25,489 nucleotides of DNA, taken from an uncultured Oscillospiraceae bacterium (GTDB taxonomy: Bacteria; Bacillota; Clostridia; Oscillospirales; Oscillospiraceae). Below the pieces are notes generated by a model. That model made no database searches. It saw only the letters and a program-made list of their open reading frames with translations, and had not been told where the DNA came from. The translations under genes were made by a program, and so were the position numbers. The stretch spans positions 1 to 25,489 of the forward strand of contig CAJUAC010000038.1 of NCBI GenBank assembly GCA_910583885.1, in the 5' to 3' direction. Below, piece by piece: positions 15,386 through 23,128 of the stretch. The number at the start of each line of letters is the position of its first letter. Positions within the stretch are counted from its first letter, which is position 1.

Positions 15386-15909
15386 GCAAACACCGTGCGC
15401 AGCGTGAGCTGCTGGGTATCGCGGCTGCGCAGCAGCACCGCTGCTGTAAGCACACAGTCCGCTGCCAGCACCATCCAGATCAGGAAAACCAGCTCCGGTG
15501 GGATCCGCTCCGCAAGCTCCGCCACAACCGGCTGCACCCAGCGGACGGCTGCCGCCGACAGCATCCCCCAGATCAGGGCAAAACGTGGGCAGATCCGCCC
15601 TTGGACATGCCCGCGCAGCAGGCTGTAGTCCCAAAAGCGGACGCCGAACACCGCTTCATAAAACAGGTGGACCAGGTACTCCACCCCTGTACAGACCAGC
15701 CCGCCAACCAGCGCCAGTCGCAAAAGGCCCTCCTCTGGCCCTGCTGCCAGCAATACGGCGGCCATTGCCAGGCCGTAGACCGGGCACAGCGGCAGCAGAA
15801 GGAAGCATTTGCGGGTCTGGCGGCTGGAGTGGATCGCCCGGGCATACAGCTTTTCCAGGGCGCAGCCGGCCAGGCTGTAGAAGATCACATACAAAAACCA
15901 TCGGGCCAT
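15349..15909 (-). CDS. CmpB-like membrane protein (putative ABC transporter type IV, PF06541-like)
   Basis: 186 residues. It is hydrophobic with about five membrane segments (MARWFLYVIFYSLAGCALEK, LCPVYGLAMAAVLLA, LALVGGLVCTGVEYLVHLF, FALIWGMLSAAAV, VFLIWMVLAADCVLTAAVLL). The sequence EYLVHLFYEAVFGVRFWDYS with GRICPRFALIWG is the family signature. The biochemical role is unknown. ATG 15909 follows AAGGAG. A 9-bp inverted repeat covers the ribosome-binding site (15910-15947). Confidence 0.82.
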   Translation of the reverse strand: MARWFLYVIFYSLAGCALEKLYARAIHSSRQTRKCFLLLPLCPVYGLAMAAVLLAAGPEEGLLRLALVGGLVCTGVEYLVHLFYEAVFGVRFWDYSLLRGHVQGRICPRFALIWGMLSAAAVRWVQPVVAELAERIPPELVFLIWMVLAADCVLTAAVLLRSRDTQQLTLRTVFAQTRASSQSEMS

Positions 15910-15947
15910 GGGGATGCTCCTTTTTCACAGATACAGGTAGCATCCCC
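15910..15947 (-). promoter_or_regulatory. Leader hairpin over the ribosome-binding site
   Basis: Read on the minus strand, GGGGATGCT and AGCATCCCC are perfect 9-bp arms around a 20-base loop; the second arm ends directly before the ATG and includes the end of AAGGAG. Folding could hinder translation of the membrane protein. Confidence 0.5.
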
Positions 15948-15982
15948 AGCCCAAAACAGATTATACGAAGGAGGTGTGCGCG

Positions 15983-16591
15983 ATGACAGACACTTGGGAG
16001 GCGCTCCAGCACGAATGCGCCCGCTGCCAGGAGTGCGCACTGTGCCAGACAAGGCAGCACGTGGTCTTCGGCGTAGGCAACCCACAGGCCGAGATCATGC
16101 TGGTAGGGGAGGGACCCGGCGCCCACGAGGACGAACAGGGCATCCCCTTTGTGGGCAAGGCCGGTAAGCTCCTGGACGACATGCTGGCGATCATTGGCCT
16201 GGACCGCACCAAGGTCTATATTGCCAATGTGGTCAAGTGCCGCCCGCCGGGCAACCGTGACCCACTGAACGTGGAGCAGGACGCCTGCATTGGCTACCTC
16301 CTCCGCCAGATCGAGCTCATCCGCCCCCAAATCCTCGTCTGCCTCGGCCGCATCGCCGCCCTGCGGCTCATCAGTGATAAGTTCCGCATCACAAAGGAGC
16401 ATGGGCTCTGGTTCGACATCAACGGCATCCGTATGACCGCGATCTACCACCCCTCCGCCCTGCTGCGGGATCCGTCCAAACGGCCCGAATCCTTTGACGA
16501 CCTCAAGTCCATCCAGCGGGAGATCCAACGTATCTGCCCCCACACAGAGCTTTCCCTCCCCTGGCTGTCCCCAGAGGGGCCGTCCGCATAG
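15983..16591 (+). CDS. Family 4 uracil-DNA glycosylase (4Fe-4S)
   Basis: 202 residues from ATG 15983, 8 bases after GGAGG. It excises uracil from DNA in base excision repair. The four iron-sulfur cysteines fit the family: C18 and C21 near the N-terminus, C86 in NVVKCRPPGNRDP and C102 in EQDAC; the 16-residue gap between the last two matches the Thermotoga enzyme. Motifs GEGPGAHEDEQGIPFVGKAG (42-61) and IYHPSALLR near the end are intact. Thermophiles and anaerobes commonly carry this type. Divergent from the CmpB-like gene. Confidence 0.95.
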   Translation: MTDTWEALQHECARCQECALCQTRQHVVFGVGNPQAEIMLVGEGPGAHEDEQGIPFVGKAGKLLDDMLAIIGLDRTKVYIANVVKCRPPGNRDPLNVEQDACIGYLLRQIELIRPQILVCLGRIAALRLISDKFRITKEHGLWFDINGIRMTAIYHPSALLRDPSKRPESFDDLKSIQREIQRICPHTELSLPWLSPEGPSA

Positions 16592-16609
16592 CGGGCAGCC
16601 CCTCTTTTT
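16573..16609 (+). terminator. Rho-independent terminator overlapping the glycosylase 3' end
   Basis: AGAGGGGC (16573-16580) pairs with GCCCCTCT (16598-16605), with a possible inner CCGC-ATA-GCGG, and is followed by TTTTT. The left arm lies within the last codons of the gene. Confidence 0.85.
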
Positions 16610-16716
16610 GCTGCCTATCTGCCGAAATTTTTTAACACCGCCCCCACATTGTTTCGCCTGTACCCGGATATTTCCGGCCCTTTCCGCAAATACTCCGTTG
16701 GAAAGGATGTGGGACT

Positions 16717-17400
16717 ATGACCACCGCATTTTTCCGCACGGTGATTCTCTACTTTATTTTGATGGTTGGCCTGCGGCTGATGGGCAAACGGCAGATCGGG
16801 GAACTGGAGCCCAGCGAGCTGGTGCTGACGCTGATTATCTCCGACCTGGCGGCTGTTCCCATGCAGGATTTCGGCATCCCCCTGGTCAACGGGCTGTTCC
16901 CAATTGTCACACTGCTGTGCCTATCCATGCTGCTGAGCTTCTTCAGCCTGAAATCCATCCGCTTCCGCGCCCTGGTCTGCGGCCACCCTACGGTGATTAT
17001 CCGGGACGGCAAGGTGCTCCAGCAAAACATGGCGCGCAACCGCTTTACCGTTGACGAGCTCTTTGAACAGCTGCGCGGCCAGGGCTTCAGCGACCTCTCT
17101 GCGGTGAAATACGCCATCCTGGAGACCAGCGGGCAGGTATCTGTCCTGCCCTACACAAAGGCCGCCCCCATCACCCCCCAGACGGTGAATCTGGAGGTCC
17201 CTGACGACGTAACACTGCCCGTCCTGCTCATCAACGACGGCCACGTCATGTCCGACAACCTCTCCGCCAGCGGCTACGACCAGAACTGGCTGGACAAACA
17301 GCTGAAGACACGCCGCCTCACCTCCCCCCGCCAGGTGTTCCTTATGACCGTGGACGAGGCGGGCACGGTGGTCTGTGTGGCAAAGGAGGGTGCATCATGA
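16717..17400 (+). CDS. DUF421 (YetF-like) membrane protein
   Basis: 227 residues, ATG after GGAAAGGAT. Two or three N-terminal membrane segments (FFRTVILYFILMVGLRLMG, LVLTLIISDLAAVPM, VNGLFPIVTLLCLSMLLSFF) are followed by a soluble domain of about 150 residues with the typical GHPTVIIRDGKVLQQNM and VKYAILETSGQVSVLP. YetF-type proteins are conserved in endospore-forming bacteria; their exact function is not established. Coupled to the next gene by an ATGA overlap. Confidence 0.9.
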   Translation: MTTAFFRTVILYFILMVGLRLMGKRQIGELEPSELVLTLIISDLAAVPMQDFGIPLVNGLFPIVTLLCLSMLLSFFSLKSIRFRALVCGHPTVIIRDGKVLQQNMARNRFTVDELFEQLRGQGFSDLSAVKYAILETSGQVSVLPYTKAAPITPQTVNLEVPDDVTLPVLLINDGHVMSDNLSASGYDQNWLDKQLKTRRLTSPRQVFLMTVDEAGTVVCVAKEGAS

Positions 17401-17777
17401 GAGCGCTGTATATCCCCATCTGCCTGCTGGCTGTTATCCTGGGGTTCTCCCTGTGGGCGGGCCGGTACGTCGAGCAGCGGACCAGTCAATGGATTGAACT
17501 CCTGGAGGCCACTGACGACTCCGCCGGACAGGAGGACTGGGAGGAGGCCGAACAGCGCCTGCTGGGTACCTATCAGGATTGGGACAGCAGCCAGACCTTT
17601 TTCCACATTATTATGTCCCACGAGGAGTTGGATGAGGCGGAAACCCTGTTTGCAGGGGCCTTCGCCGTCTGCCAGGAGCAGGACGGTGCGGACTTCCACC
17701 AGCTGCTGGCAGAGCTCATCAGCCAGCTCCGCCTGCTCTCCGAAACCCAGAGCGTCAGCATCAAAAACGTCCTGTAG
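17397..17777 (+). CDS. DUF4363-like protein
   Basis: 126 residues with a single N-terminal membrane anchor (LYIPICLLAVILGFSLWAG) and an acidic helical domain outside or at the membrane (WIELLEATDDSAGQ, FHIIMSHEELDEAETLFAGA). It starts within the stop of the DUF421 gene. The pair occurs together in many Clostridia, implying a joint role at the membrane, still undefined. Confidence 0.75.
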   Translation: MRALYIPICLLAVILGFSLWAGRYVEQRTSQWIELLEATDDSAGQEDWEEAEQRLLGTYQDWDSSQTFFHIIMSHEELDEAETLFAGAFAVCQEQDGADFHQLLAELISQLRLLSETQSVSIKNVL

Positions 17778-17800
17778 CCCGGTATCCGGCAGATGCCGTA

Positions 17801-17849
17801 TGCCCCCGCAGTGTATCGGCCAACCGCCATACACTGTGGGGGCACTTTT
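17801..17849 (+). terminator. Rho-independent terminator after the DUF421/DUF4363 pair
   Basis: A 16-bp stem, TGCCCCCGCAGTGTAT (17801-17816) with ATACACTGTGGGGGCA (17829-17844), has one G-T pair and is followed by a short T run. Confidence 0.85.
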
Positions 17850-17875
17850 CATCCCACAAAAATTTCCTGCCCCCC

Positions 17876-17928
17876 TTGACAAATCTATTCTATTGCAGTA
17901 GAATACATATATTCTATCGCGATAGAAT
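17876..17928 (+). promoter_or_regulatory. Sigma-A promoter with two palindromic BlaI-type operators
   Basis: TTGACA (17876-17881), 17-base spacer, TAGAAT (17899-17904). Operator 1, ATTCTATTGCAGTAGAAT (17887-17904), covers the spacer and -10. Operator 2, ATTCTATCGCGATAGAAT (17911-17928), is a perfect 18-bp palindrome just downstream, 24 bp centre to centre. The arrangement predicts autorepression by the BlaI-like protein encoded next. Confidence 0.9.
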
Positions 17929-17944
17929 GAAAGGAGCAGGAACC

Positions 17945-18304
17945 ATGGAATACAAGATTTTTGACAGCGAGCTCCGCATCCTGGAGCTTCTCTGGGAGGG
18001 CGGGGAGCTCTCCGCCAAGCACATCGCCGCCCAGGCGGCAGAGCAGGTGGGCTGGAGCAAAACCACCACCTATACTGTGCTGAAAAAGTGCATCAGCAAA
18101 GGCCTCGTATCCCGGCGGGATCCCGGCTTCCTCTGCCGGGCCCTGGTCAGCCGCCAGGAGGCCCAGGCCCAGGAGACCCAGGGCCTCATCGACCGCATGT
18201 ACGGCGGCTCCGCCGACCGGCTGGTGGCCTCCCTGCTGGAAGGCAAGGCCCTGTCCGGCCAGGAGCTGACACGCCTGCGGCAGCTGGTGGAGGAGTGGTC
18301 ATGA
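17945..18304 (+). CDS. BlaI/MecI/CopY-family transcriptional repressor
   Basis: 119 residues from ATG 17945 after AAAGGAG. A winged helix-turn-helix occupies about residues 5-70 (DSELRILELLWEGGELSAKH, KTTTYTVLKKCISKGLVSRR), and a C-terminal helical dimerisation tail contains GSADRLVASLLEGKALSGQEL, all typical of the family (usually 115-130 residues). It should bind the two palindromes in its own promoter. The usual partner, an M56 peptidase, is encoded downstream with an ATGA overlap; such repressors are released by cleavage. Confidence 0.93.
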   Translation: MEYKIFDSELRILELLWEGGELSAKHIAAQAAEQVGWSKTTTYTVLKKCISKGLVSRRDPGFLCRALVSRQEAQAQETQGLIDRMYGGSADRLVASLLEGKALSGQELTRLRQLVEEWS

Positions 18305-20355
18305 CCGCCGGCCTGTTGGGCACGGCCATCCGGACGTCCCTGTCCGCCGCCGTCATGATCCTGGCCGTGCTGGCGCTGCGGCTCCGCTTCCAGCGGAAGA
18401 CGCCCCAGCGGGTGTTCTGCCTGCTGTGGGATATTGTGCTGTGCCGCCTCCTGATCCTGGCGGAGATCCCCTCCCCGGTGAGCATCTACCGCCTGCTGGC
18501 ACAGTGGCCCGCCCCGGCGGGCCATACCGGCACAGCGGTACGGATGGCGGTAACGGCGGACCACGGGCTGGTCCAGAGGACACTCCTCCAGGGCACGGCA
18601 GCCTATGCCGCCCCATCACCCGCCCTGCCCTGGGGATCCCTGCTGGCTGCGGCTTGGATGGCAGGGGCGCTGGTGTGCGCCGGTTGGATACTGGGGGGCC
18701 ATCTGCGCTCCCGCAGGGTCTATGCCGCCTCCCTGCCAGCACGTGACCCCTTTGTACTGGACTGGCTGGCCCAGCATGGCCCGCGCCGCCCTGTCCAGGC
18801 CAGGTGCAGCGACCAGATCCCCGCGCCCCTCACCTATGGCATCCTGTATCCCGTGGTGCTGTTGCCCAGCGGCATGGACTTCACGGACAGGGAGCGCCTG
18901 TCCTGTGTCCTGGCCCACGAAGTCACCCACATCCGGCGTTTTGACGCGCTGCGCAAGGCCCTGCTGGCCGCCGCCCTGTGCCTGCACTGGTACAATCCCC
19001 TGGTCTGGGCCATGCACCAGTTGGCCTGCCGGGACATGGAGCTGGCCTGCGACGAGGCGGTGATCCGTTCCGGTGCAGACCGGCGGAGCTATGCCCTGGC
19101 CCTGCTGAGCATGGAGGAGGAGCGGGGCCGCCAGCCCCTGTCCGGCAGCCATTTCAGCGCCAACGCCCTGCAAGAAAGGATCGAAGCAATCATGAAACAC
19201 AAGCATATTTCCCTGACTGCCCTGCTGGCAGTACTGACCGTCATGTCCATCGCCACCACTGTGTTCGCAGCCAGCGCACCGGAGGCCCCAGAAGGCAATG
19301 GCTCCCCTGTCAAGGAGGACACCCTGTTCTTCACCAATGGCGTCACCGGGGAAACCTTCTGTTCTGTGGACGAGGGGATCACCTGGCTCACTGAGGAGCG
19401 CTATCAGGCCCAGTTCGGGGACGGCTGGGGGGACAACTGGTCCGTCACCTGGTGGACTGCTGACAAGTACCAGCACTGGCTGGAGGAGGAGAAGGCGGCC
19501 CTCCAGGAGCTCATCGGCACGGAGGCCTACACCGGCGGTGACGGCTGGTTTGTCTGGGACCAGGCCAAGGTAGACGAGGCGGTCGCCCTCTATGAGAGCA
19601 TCTTAGAGGACATCAAAAACGGCGCCCTGTACTCCATGGAGATCCTGGACAAGGACGGGAACCCTGTGGAGGACGTGTCCCTGGGCTCAGACGGCCCCCT
19701 CATGGCTACCTGCACCAGCCAATTCCAGATAGACATCTCCAACGGTGACGCCGCCGCCTGCCCGCCCATCGACGCTGCGGCCCTCCTGGAGACCTTCCGT
19801 CCCTTCGGCATCACCGGTAATGAACAGGATGGGCTCTTGTACAAGGGCCAGCCCATCCGCTGCCTAGTGGACGGGGCCTCCGTGGGGGACACCGGCTACG
19901 CAATCCAGTATATCTACACCAACGATACGGGGACCGTGGACGTACACACCCTCCGGTCCATCATCCACAATGCCGACGGCTCCTACGACACCATGGGGGA
20001 GCTGATTGGGATGGCCGCTGCGGGGGAGCAGGGCTTTGACCAGGATCTGATCGACTGCTCCCGGCCTTCGGCTGGCAGTTTCCAGTCCACCACTGCCGTC
20101 AGCTGCGGCACCATGACCCCCGGCGGGCGGACCCTACAGGAAATTTTCGCCGCCTATGATCCCTACGGCCTCACCTATACCCCTGTGGCCGGGGACAGCC
20201 TGGGCAGCCTCTCCTACAACGGCCAATCCGTGGGCTGGTTCTTCGACTTGAAGCCGGACGGCGGCACGTTCTCCTATGAGAACCCCCACGGCGGCAGCCT
20301 CAAGGTATACACGGTCTATACAGACGGTGTCCTGACCGGGCTGGCCGCAGAATAA
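18301..20355 (+). CDS. M56-family (BlaR1/MecR1-like) membrane peptidase with unknown sensor domain
   Basis: 684 residues from ATG 18301, overlapping the repressor stop. The N-terminal part has membrane segments (about 5-25, 38-56, 112-133) and a zinc protease loop with LAHEVTH (H206, E207, H210) and ELACDEAV (E247, likely third ligand). A fourth membrane helix lies at about 303-323. The C-terminal extracellular part (about 324-684) is not the penicillin-binding domain of BlaR1: no SxxK-type active site context is visible, and it contains two loosely similar segments ending the domain (FRPFGITGNEQDGLLYKGQP and AYDPYGLTYTPVAGDSLGSL). Therefore the signal sensed is probably not a beta-lactam, or at least not by the classical mechanism. 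Confidence 0.87.
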   Translation: MTAGLLGTAIRTSLSAAVMILAVLALRLRFQRKTPQRVFCLLWDIVLCRLLILAEIPSPVSIYRLLAQWPAPAGHTGTAVRMAVTADHGLVQRTLLQGTAAYAAPSPALPWGSLLAAAWMAGALVCAGWILGGHLRSRRVYAASLPARDPFVLDWLAQHGPRRPVQARCSDQIPAPLTYGILYPVVLLPSGMDFTDRERLSCVLAHEVTHIRRFDALRKALLAAALCLHWYNPLVWAMHQLACRDMELACDEAVIRSGADRRSYALALLSMEEERGRQPLSGSHFSANALQERIEAIMKHKHISLTALLAVLTVMSIATTVFAASAPEAPEGNGSPVKEDTLFFTNGVTGETFCSVDEGITWLTEERYQAQFGDGWGDNWSVTWWTADKYQHWLEEEKAALQELIGTEAYTGGDGWFVWDQAKVDEAVALYESILEDIKNGALYSMEILDKDGNPVEDVSLGSDGPLMATCTSQFQIDISNGDAAACPPIDAAALLETFRPFGITGNEQDGLLYKGQPIRCLVDGASVGDTGYAIQYIYTNDTGTVDVHTLRSIIHNADGSYDTMGELIGMAAAGEQGFDQDLIDCSRPSAGSFQSTTAVSCGTMTPGGRTLQEIFAAYDPYGLTYTPVAGDSLGSLSYNGQSVGWFFDLKPDGGTFSYENPHGGSLKVYTVYTDGVLTGLAAE

Positions 20356-20361
20356 TCCGCA

Positions 20362-20395
20362 GAGGGCGGGGCCTTGGCCCCGCCCTCCTTCTTTA
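20362..20395. terminator. Bidirectional-looking terminator hairpin
   Basis: Perfect 12-bp stem GAGGGCGGGGCC (20362-20373) and GGCCCCGCCCTC (20376-20387) with a 2-base loop (TT) at most. It lies between the convergent peptidase and glycerol kinase genes; T-richness is modest on both sides. Confidence 0.75.
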
Positions 20396-20401
20396 TGGCT
20401 G

Positions 20402-21886
20402 TCAGCGCGCCCAGCCCCTGCTGCGCTCCACGGCCCTATGCCAGCCGTCCAGGAGGCGCTCCCGCCCCCCCGGGTCCATCTGGGGCCGGAAGGTACTCTC
20501 GCACTTCCACAGTGACTTGATCTCCTCCGTATCCGCCCACACGCCGGTGGCCAGCCCCGCAAGGTATGCCGCCCCCAGGGCGGTAGTCTCCCGGATCGCC
20601 GGGCGGTGGACCTCCCTGCCCACAATATCGGCCTGGAACTGCATGAGGAACTGGTCCCGGCTGGCGCCGCCGTCGGCCTTCAGCTGGGTGATCGTGGCCC
20701 CCATGTCTGCCTCCATAGCCCGCACCAGGTCGGCGACCTGGTAGGCAATGGACTCCTGGGCAGCCCGGATGATATGCTCCCGCTTGGTCCCACGGGTGAG
20801 CCCGACCATCGCACCCCGGGCGTACATGTCCCAATAGGGCGCGCCCAGGCCGGTGAAGGCGGGCACGAAGTACACCCCGCCGTTGTCCCCCACCTTCTGT
20901 GCATAGTACTCCGCATCCCGGCTCTCTGTGAAAAAGCGCATCTCATCCCGCAGCCACTGGATGACGGCCCCACCCACAAAGGCGCTGCCCTCCAGGGCAT
21001 ACTGGACCTTGCCATTGCGCCCGATGGCGATGGTGCTGATCAGGCCGTTCTGGCTGGCCACAGGCCGCCCGCCGGTGTTCATCAACAAAAAACAGCCCGT
21101 GCCATAGGTGTTCTTGGCATCCCCCGGCTCGAAGCAGGTCTGGCCGAAGAGGGCGGCCTGCTGGTCCCCGGCCATGCCCGCGATGGGCACCCGCACCCCC
21201 TGGATCTCTGTATAGCCGTAGATCTCGCTGGAGGAGCGGACCGGGGGGAGCATAGCTGCGGGGATGTCCAGGGCCTGGAGCAGCATCCTGTCCCAGCAGA
21301 GGTTGTGGATGTCAAAGAGCATGGTGCGGGAGGCGTTGGTCACATCGGTGGCATAGGCCCCGCCGCCGGTCAGCTTCCAGAGCAGCCACGTGTCCACCGT
21401 GCCAAAGCGCAGCCTGCCCTGGCTGGCCTTCTCCCGGGCCCCCTCCACATGGTCGAGGATCCACTTGATCTTGGTGGCGGAAAAGTAGGCGTCCGGGACC
21501 AGGCCGGTGGTCTTCTGGATGTAGGGCCCCAGGCCATCCGCAATCAGGCTGTCCACGATCCCCGCTGTGCGGCGGCACTGCCAGACAAGGGCGTTACAGA
21601 TGGGGCGGCCGGTTTCTGCGTCCCAGACAACCGTGGTCTCCCGCTGGTTGGTGATACCGATGCCTGCGATCTCCGCCGGGTCCACACCCGTCTGGGCGAT
21701 GACCTCCATCATCACTGCATACTGGGAGGACCAGATCTCCATGGCATCGTGCTCCACCCACCCCTCCTGGGGGTAGATCTGGGAAAACTCCTTCTGGCTG
21801 ACGCCGATGATGTTCTGCTCCACGTCAAAGAGGATGGCCCGGGAGCTGGTAGTCCCCTGGTCCAGGGACAGAAGATACTTACCCAT
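20402..21886 (-). CDS. glpK: Glycerol kinase
   Basis: 494 residues from ATG 21886, preceded by TAGGAGG at a 7-base distance; an upstream in-frame start is less likely. ATP-dependent phosphorylation of glycerol to glycerol-3-phosphate in the cytosol. FGGY-family features are all visible: SLDQGTTSSRAILFD at the N-terminus, GITNQRETTVVWD (about 80-92), the IAGMAGDQQAALFGQ loop, YGTGCFLLMNTG, FVPAFTGLGAPYWD and LKADGGASRDQFLMQFQAD. Length matches the family (about 500). It lies just downstream of the malic enzyme on the same strand with a 27-base gap, so probably cotranscribed. No glycerol facilitator or glpD is in the window. Confidence 0.96.
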   Translation of the reverse strand: MGKYLLSLDQGTTSSRAILFDVEQNIIGVSQKEFSQIYPQEGWVEHDAMEIWSSQYAVMMEVIAQTGVDPAEIAGIGITNQRETTVVWDAETGRPICNALVWQCRRTAGIVDSLIADGLGPYIQKTTGLVPDAYFSATKIKWILDHVEGAREKASQGRLRFGTVDTWLLWKLTGGGAYATDVTNASRTMLFDIHNLCWDRMLLQALDIPAAMLPPVRSSSEIYGYTEIQGVRVPIAGMAGDQQAALFGQTCFEPGDAKNTYGTGCFLLMNTGGRPVASQNGLISTIAIGRNGKVQYALEGSAFVGGAVIQWLRDEMRFFTESRDAEYYAQKVGDNGGVYFVPAFTGLGAPYWDMYARGAMVGLTRGTKREHIIRAAQESIAYQVADLVRAMEADMGATITQLKADGGASRDQFLMQFQADIVGREVHRPAIRETTALGAAYLAGLATGVWADTEEIKSLWKCESTFRPQMDPGGRERLLDGWHRAVERSRGWAR

Positions 21887-21913
21887 GCCGGTACCTCCTA
21901 ACACAGGCGGGCG

Positions 21914-23086
21914 TCACAGCCGGGCCGCGCCGGAGGCCCTGGCCGCCTCGGCCACAGCCTTCGCCACTGCGGGGCCCACCCGCTTGTCAAATGCCTTGGG
22001 GATGATATAGTCAGCGGAGAGCTCCTCCGGGGCAATCAGGCTGGCCAGGGCCTGGGCGGCGGCCATCTTCATCTCCTCGTTGATATCACTGGCCCGCACG
22101 TCGAAGGTCCCCCGGAAGATGCCCGGGAAGGCCAGCACGTTGTTGATCTGGTTGGGGAAATCGCTGCGGCCTGTGGCAATGACCGCCGCGCCTCCGGCCT
22201 TGGCCTCCTCGGGGAAGATCTCCGGGGTGGGATTGGCGCAGGCAAAAATGATGGGGTCCCGGTTCATGGTTCTGACCATCTCCGTGGTGACTGTGCCGGG
22301 GGCGGAGACGCCGATGAACACGTCCGCACCCGCCAGCAGCTCCGCCAGGGAGCCAGACTTTTTCTCCAGGTTCGTCACCTGGGCCATCTCCTCCTTGATC
22401 CAGTTCAGGCCCTCCCGGCCCGCATAGATCGCGCCCTTGCGGTCGCACATGGTTACGTGCCGGTACCCGGCAGAGAGAAGCAGCTTCACAATAGAAACCG
22501 CTGCCGCGCCCGCGCCGGAGGTGACGATCTTGACCTCCTCCTTCTGCTTGCCCACCACCTTCAGCGCGTTGGTCAGGCCCGCCAGGGTGATGACAGCCGT
22601 GCCGTGCTGGTCGTCGTGGAAGATGGGGATGTCACACTTCTCCTTCAGCTTCCGCTCGATCTCGAAGCAGCGGGGGGCGGCGATATCCTCCAGGTTGATG
22701 CCGCCGAAGGAGCCGGACATGAGGTAGACCGCGTTGACAAACTCGTCCACGTCGTGGGTCTTCACGCACAGGGGGAAGGCGTCCACGCCGCCGAAGGCCT
22801 TGAACAGCACACACTTGCCCTCCATCACCGGCATACCGGCCTCGGGGCCGATATCCCCCAGGCCCAGCACGGCGGAGCCGTCGGTGATGACGGCGCACAG
22901 GTTGTGGCGGCGGGTCAGCTCGTAGCTCTTCTCCACATCCTTCTGGATCTCCAGGCAGGGCTGGGCCACACCGGGGGTATAGGCCAGGGAGAGGTCGTCC
23001 TTGCTCTCCACGGGTACAGTGGCGATGACCTCAATCTTGCCCTTCCATGCCTCATGGAGGCGAAGGGACTCCTTTGCATAATCCAT
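21914..23086 (-). CDS. NAD(P)-dependent malic enzyme
   Basis: 390 residues from ATG 23086, 8 bases after GAGG; earlier in-frame starts are too close to that site. Oxidative decarboxylation of malate to pyruvate. Visible motifs: SLAYTPGVAQPC (about 39-50), the metal/malate region CDIPIFHDDQHGTAVITLAG, the Rossmann segment IVTSGAGAAAVSIVKLLLSAG, and FACANPTPEI. The short length is that of the bacterial malic enzyme class without a phosphotransacetylase extension. Cofactor preference is not decided here. Sits between the Ldh_2-type dehydrogenase and glpK on the same strand. Confidence 0.94.
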   Translation of the reverse strand: MDYAKESLRLHEAWKGKIEVIATVPVESKDDLSLAYTPGVAQPCLEIQKDVEKSYELTRRHNLCAVITDGSAVLGLGDIGPEAGMPVMEGKCVLFKAFGGVDAFPLCVKTHDVDEFVNAVYLMSGSFGGINLEDIAAPRCFEIERKLKEKCDIPIFHDDQHGTAVITLAGLTNALKVVGKQKEEVKIVTSGAGAAAVSIVKLLLSAGYRHVTMCDRKGAIYAGREGLNWIKEEMAQVTNLEKKSGSLAELLAGADVFIGVSAPGTVTTEMVRTMNRDPIIFACANPTPEIFPEEAKAGGAAVIATGRSDFPNQINNVLAFPGIFRGTFDVRASDINEEMKMAAAQALASLIAPEELSADYIIPKAFDKRVGPAVAKAVAEAARASGAARL

Positions 23087-23128
23087 GTTCATTTCCTCAC
23101 ATTTCAAAGTAAATATTGATGATCCAGT

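Noticed and set aside
20606..21901. 431-residue plus-strand frame opposite glpK
   Set aside because: Antisense of a clear glycerol kinase; no domains.
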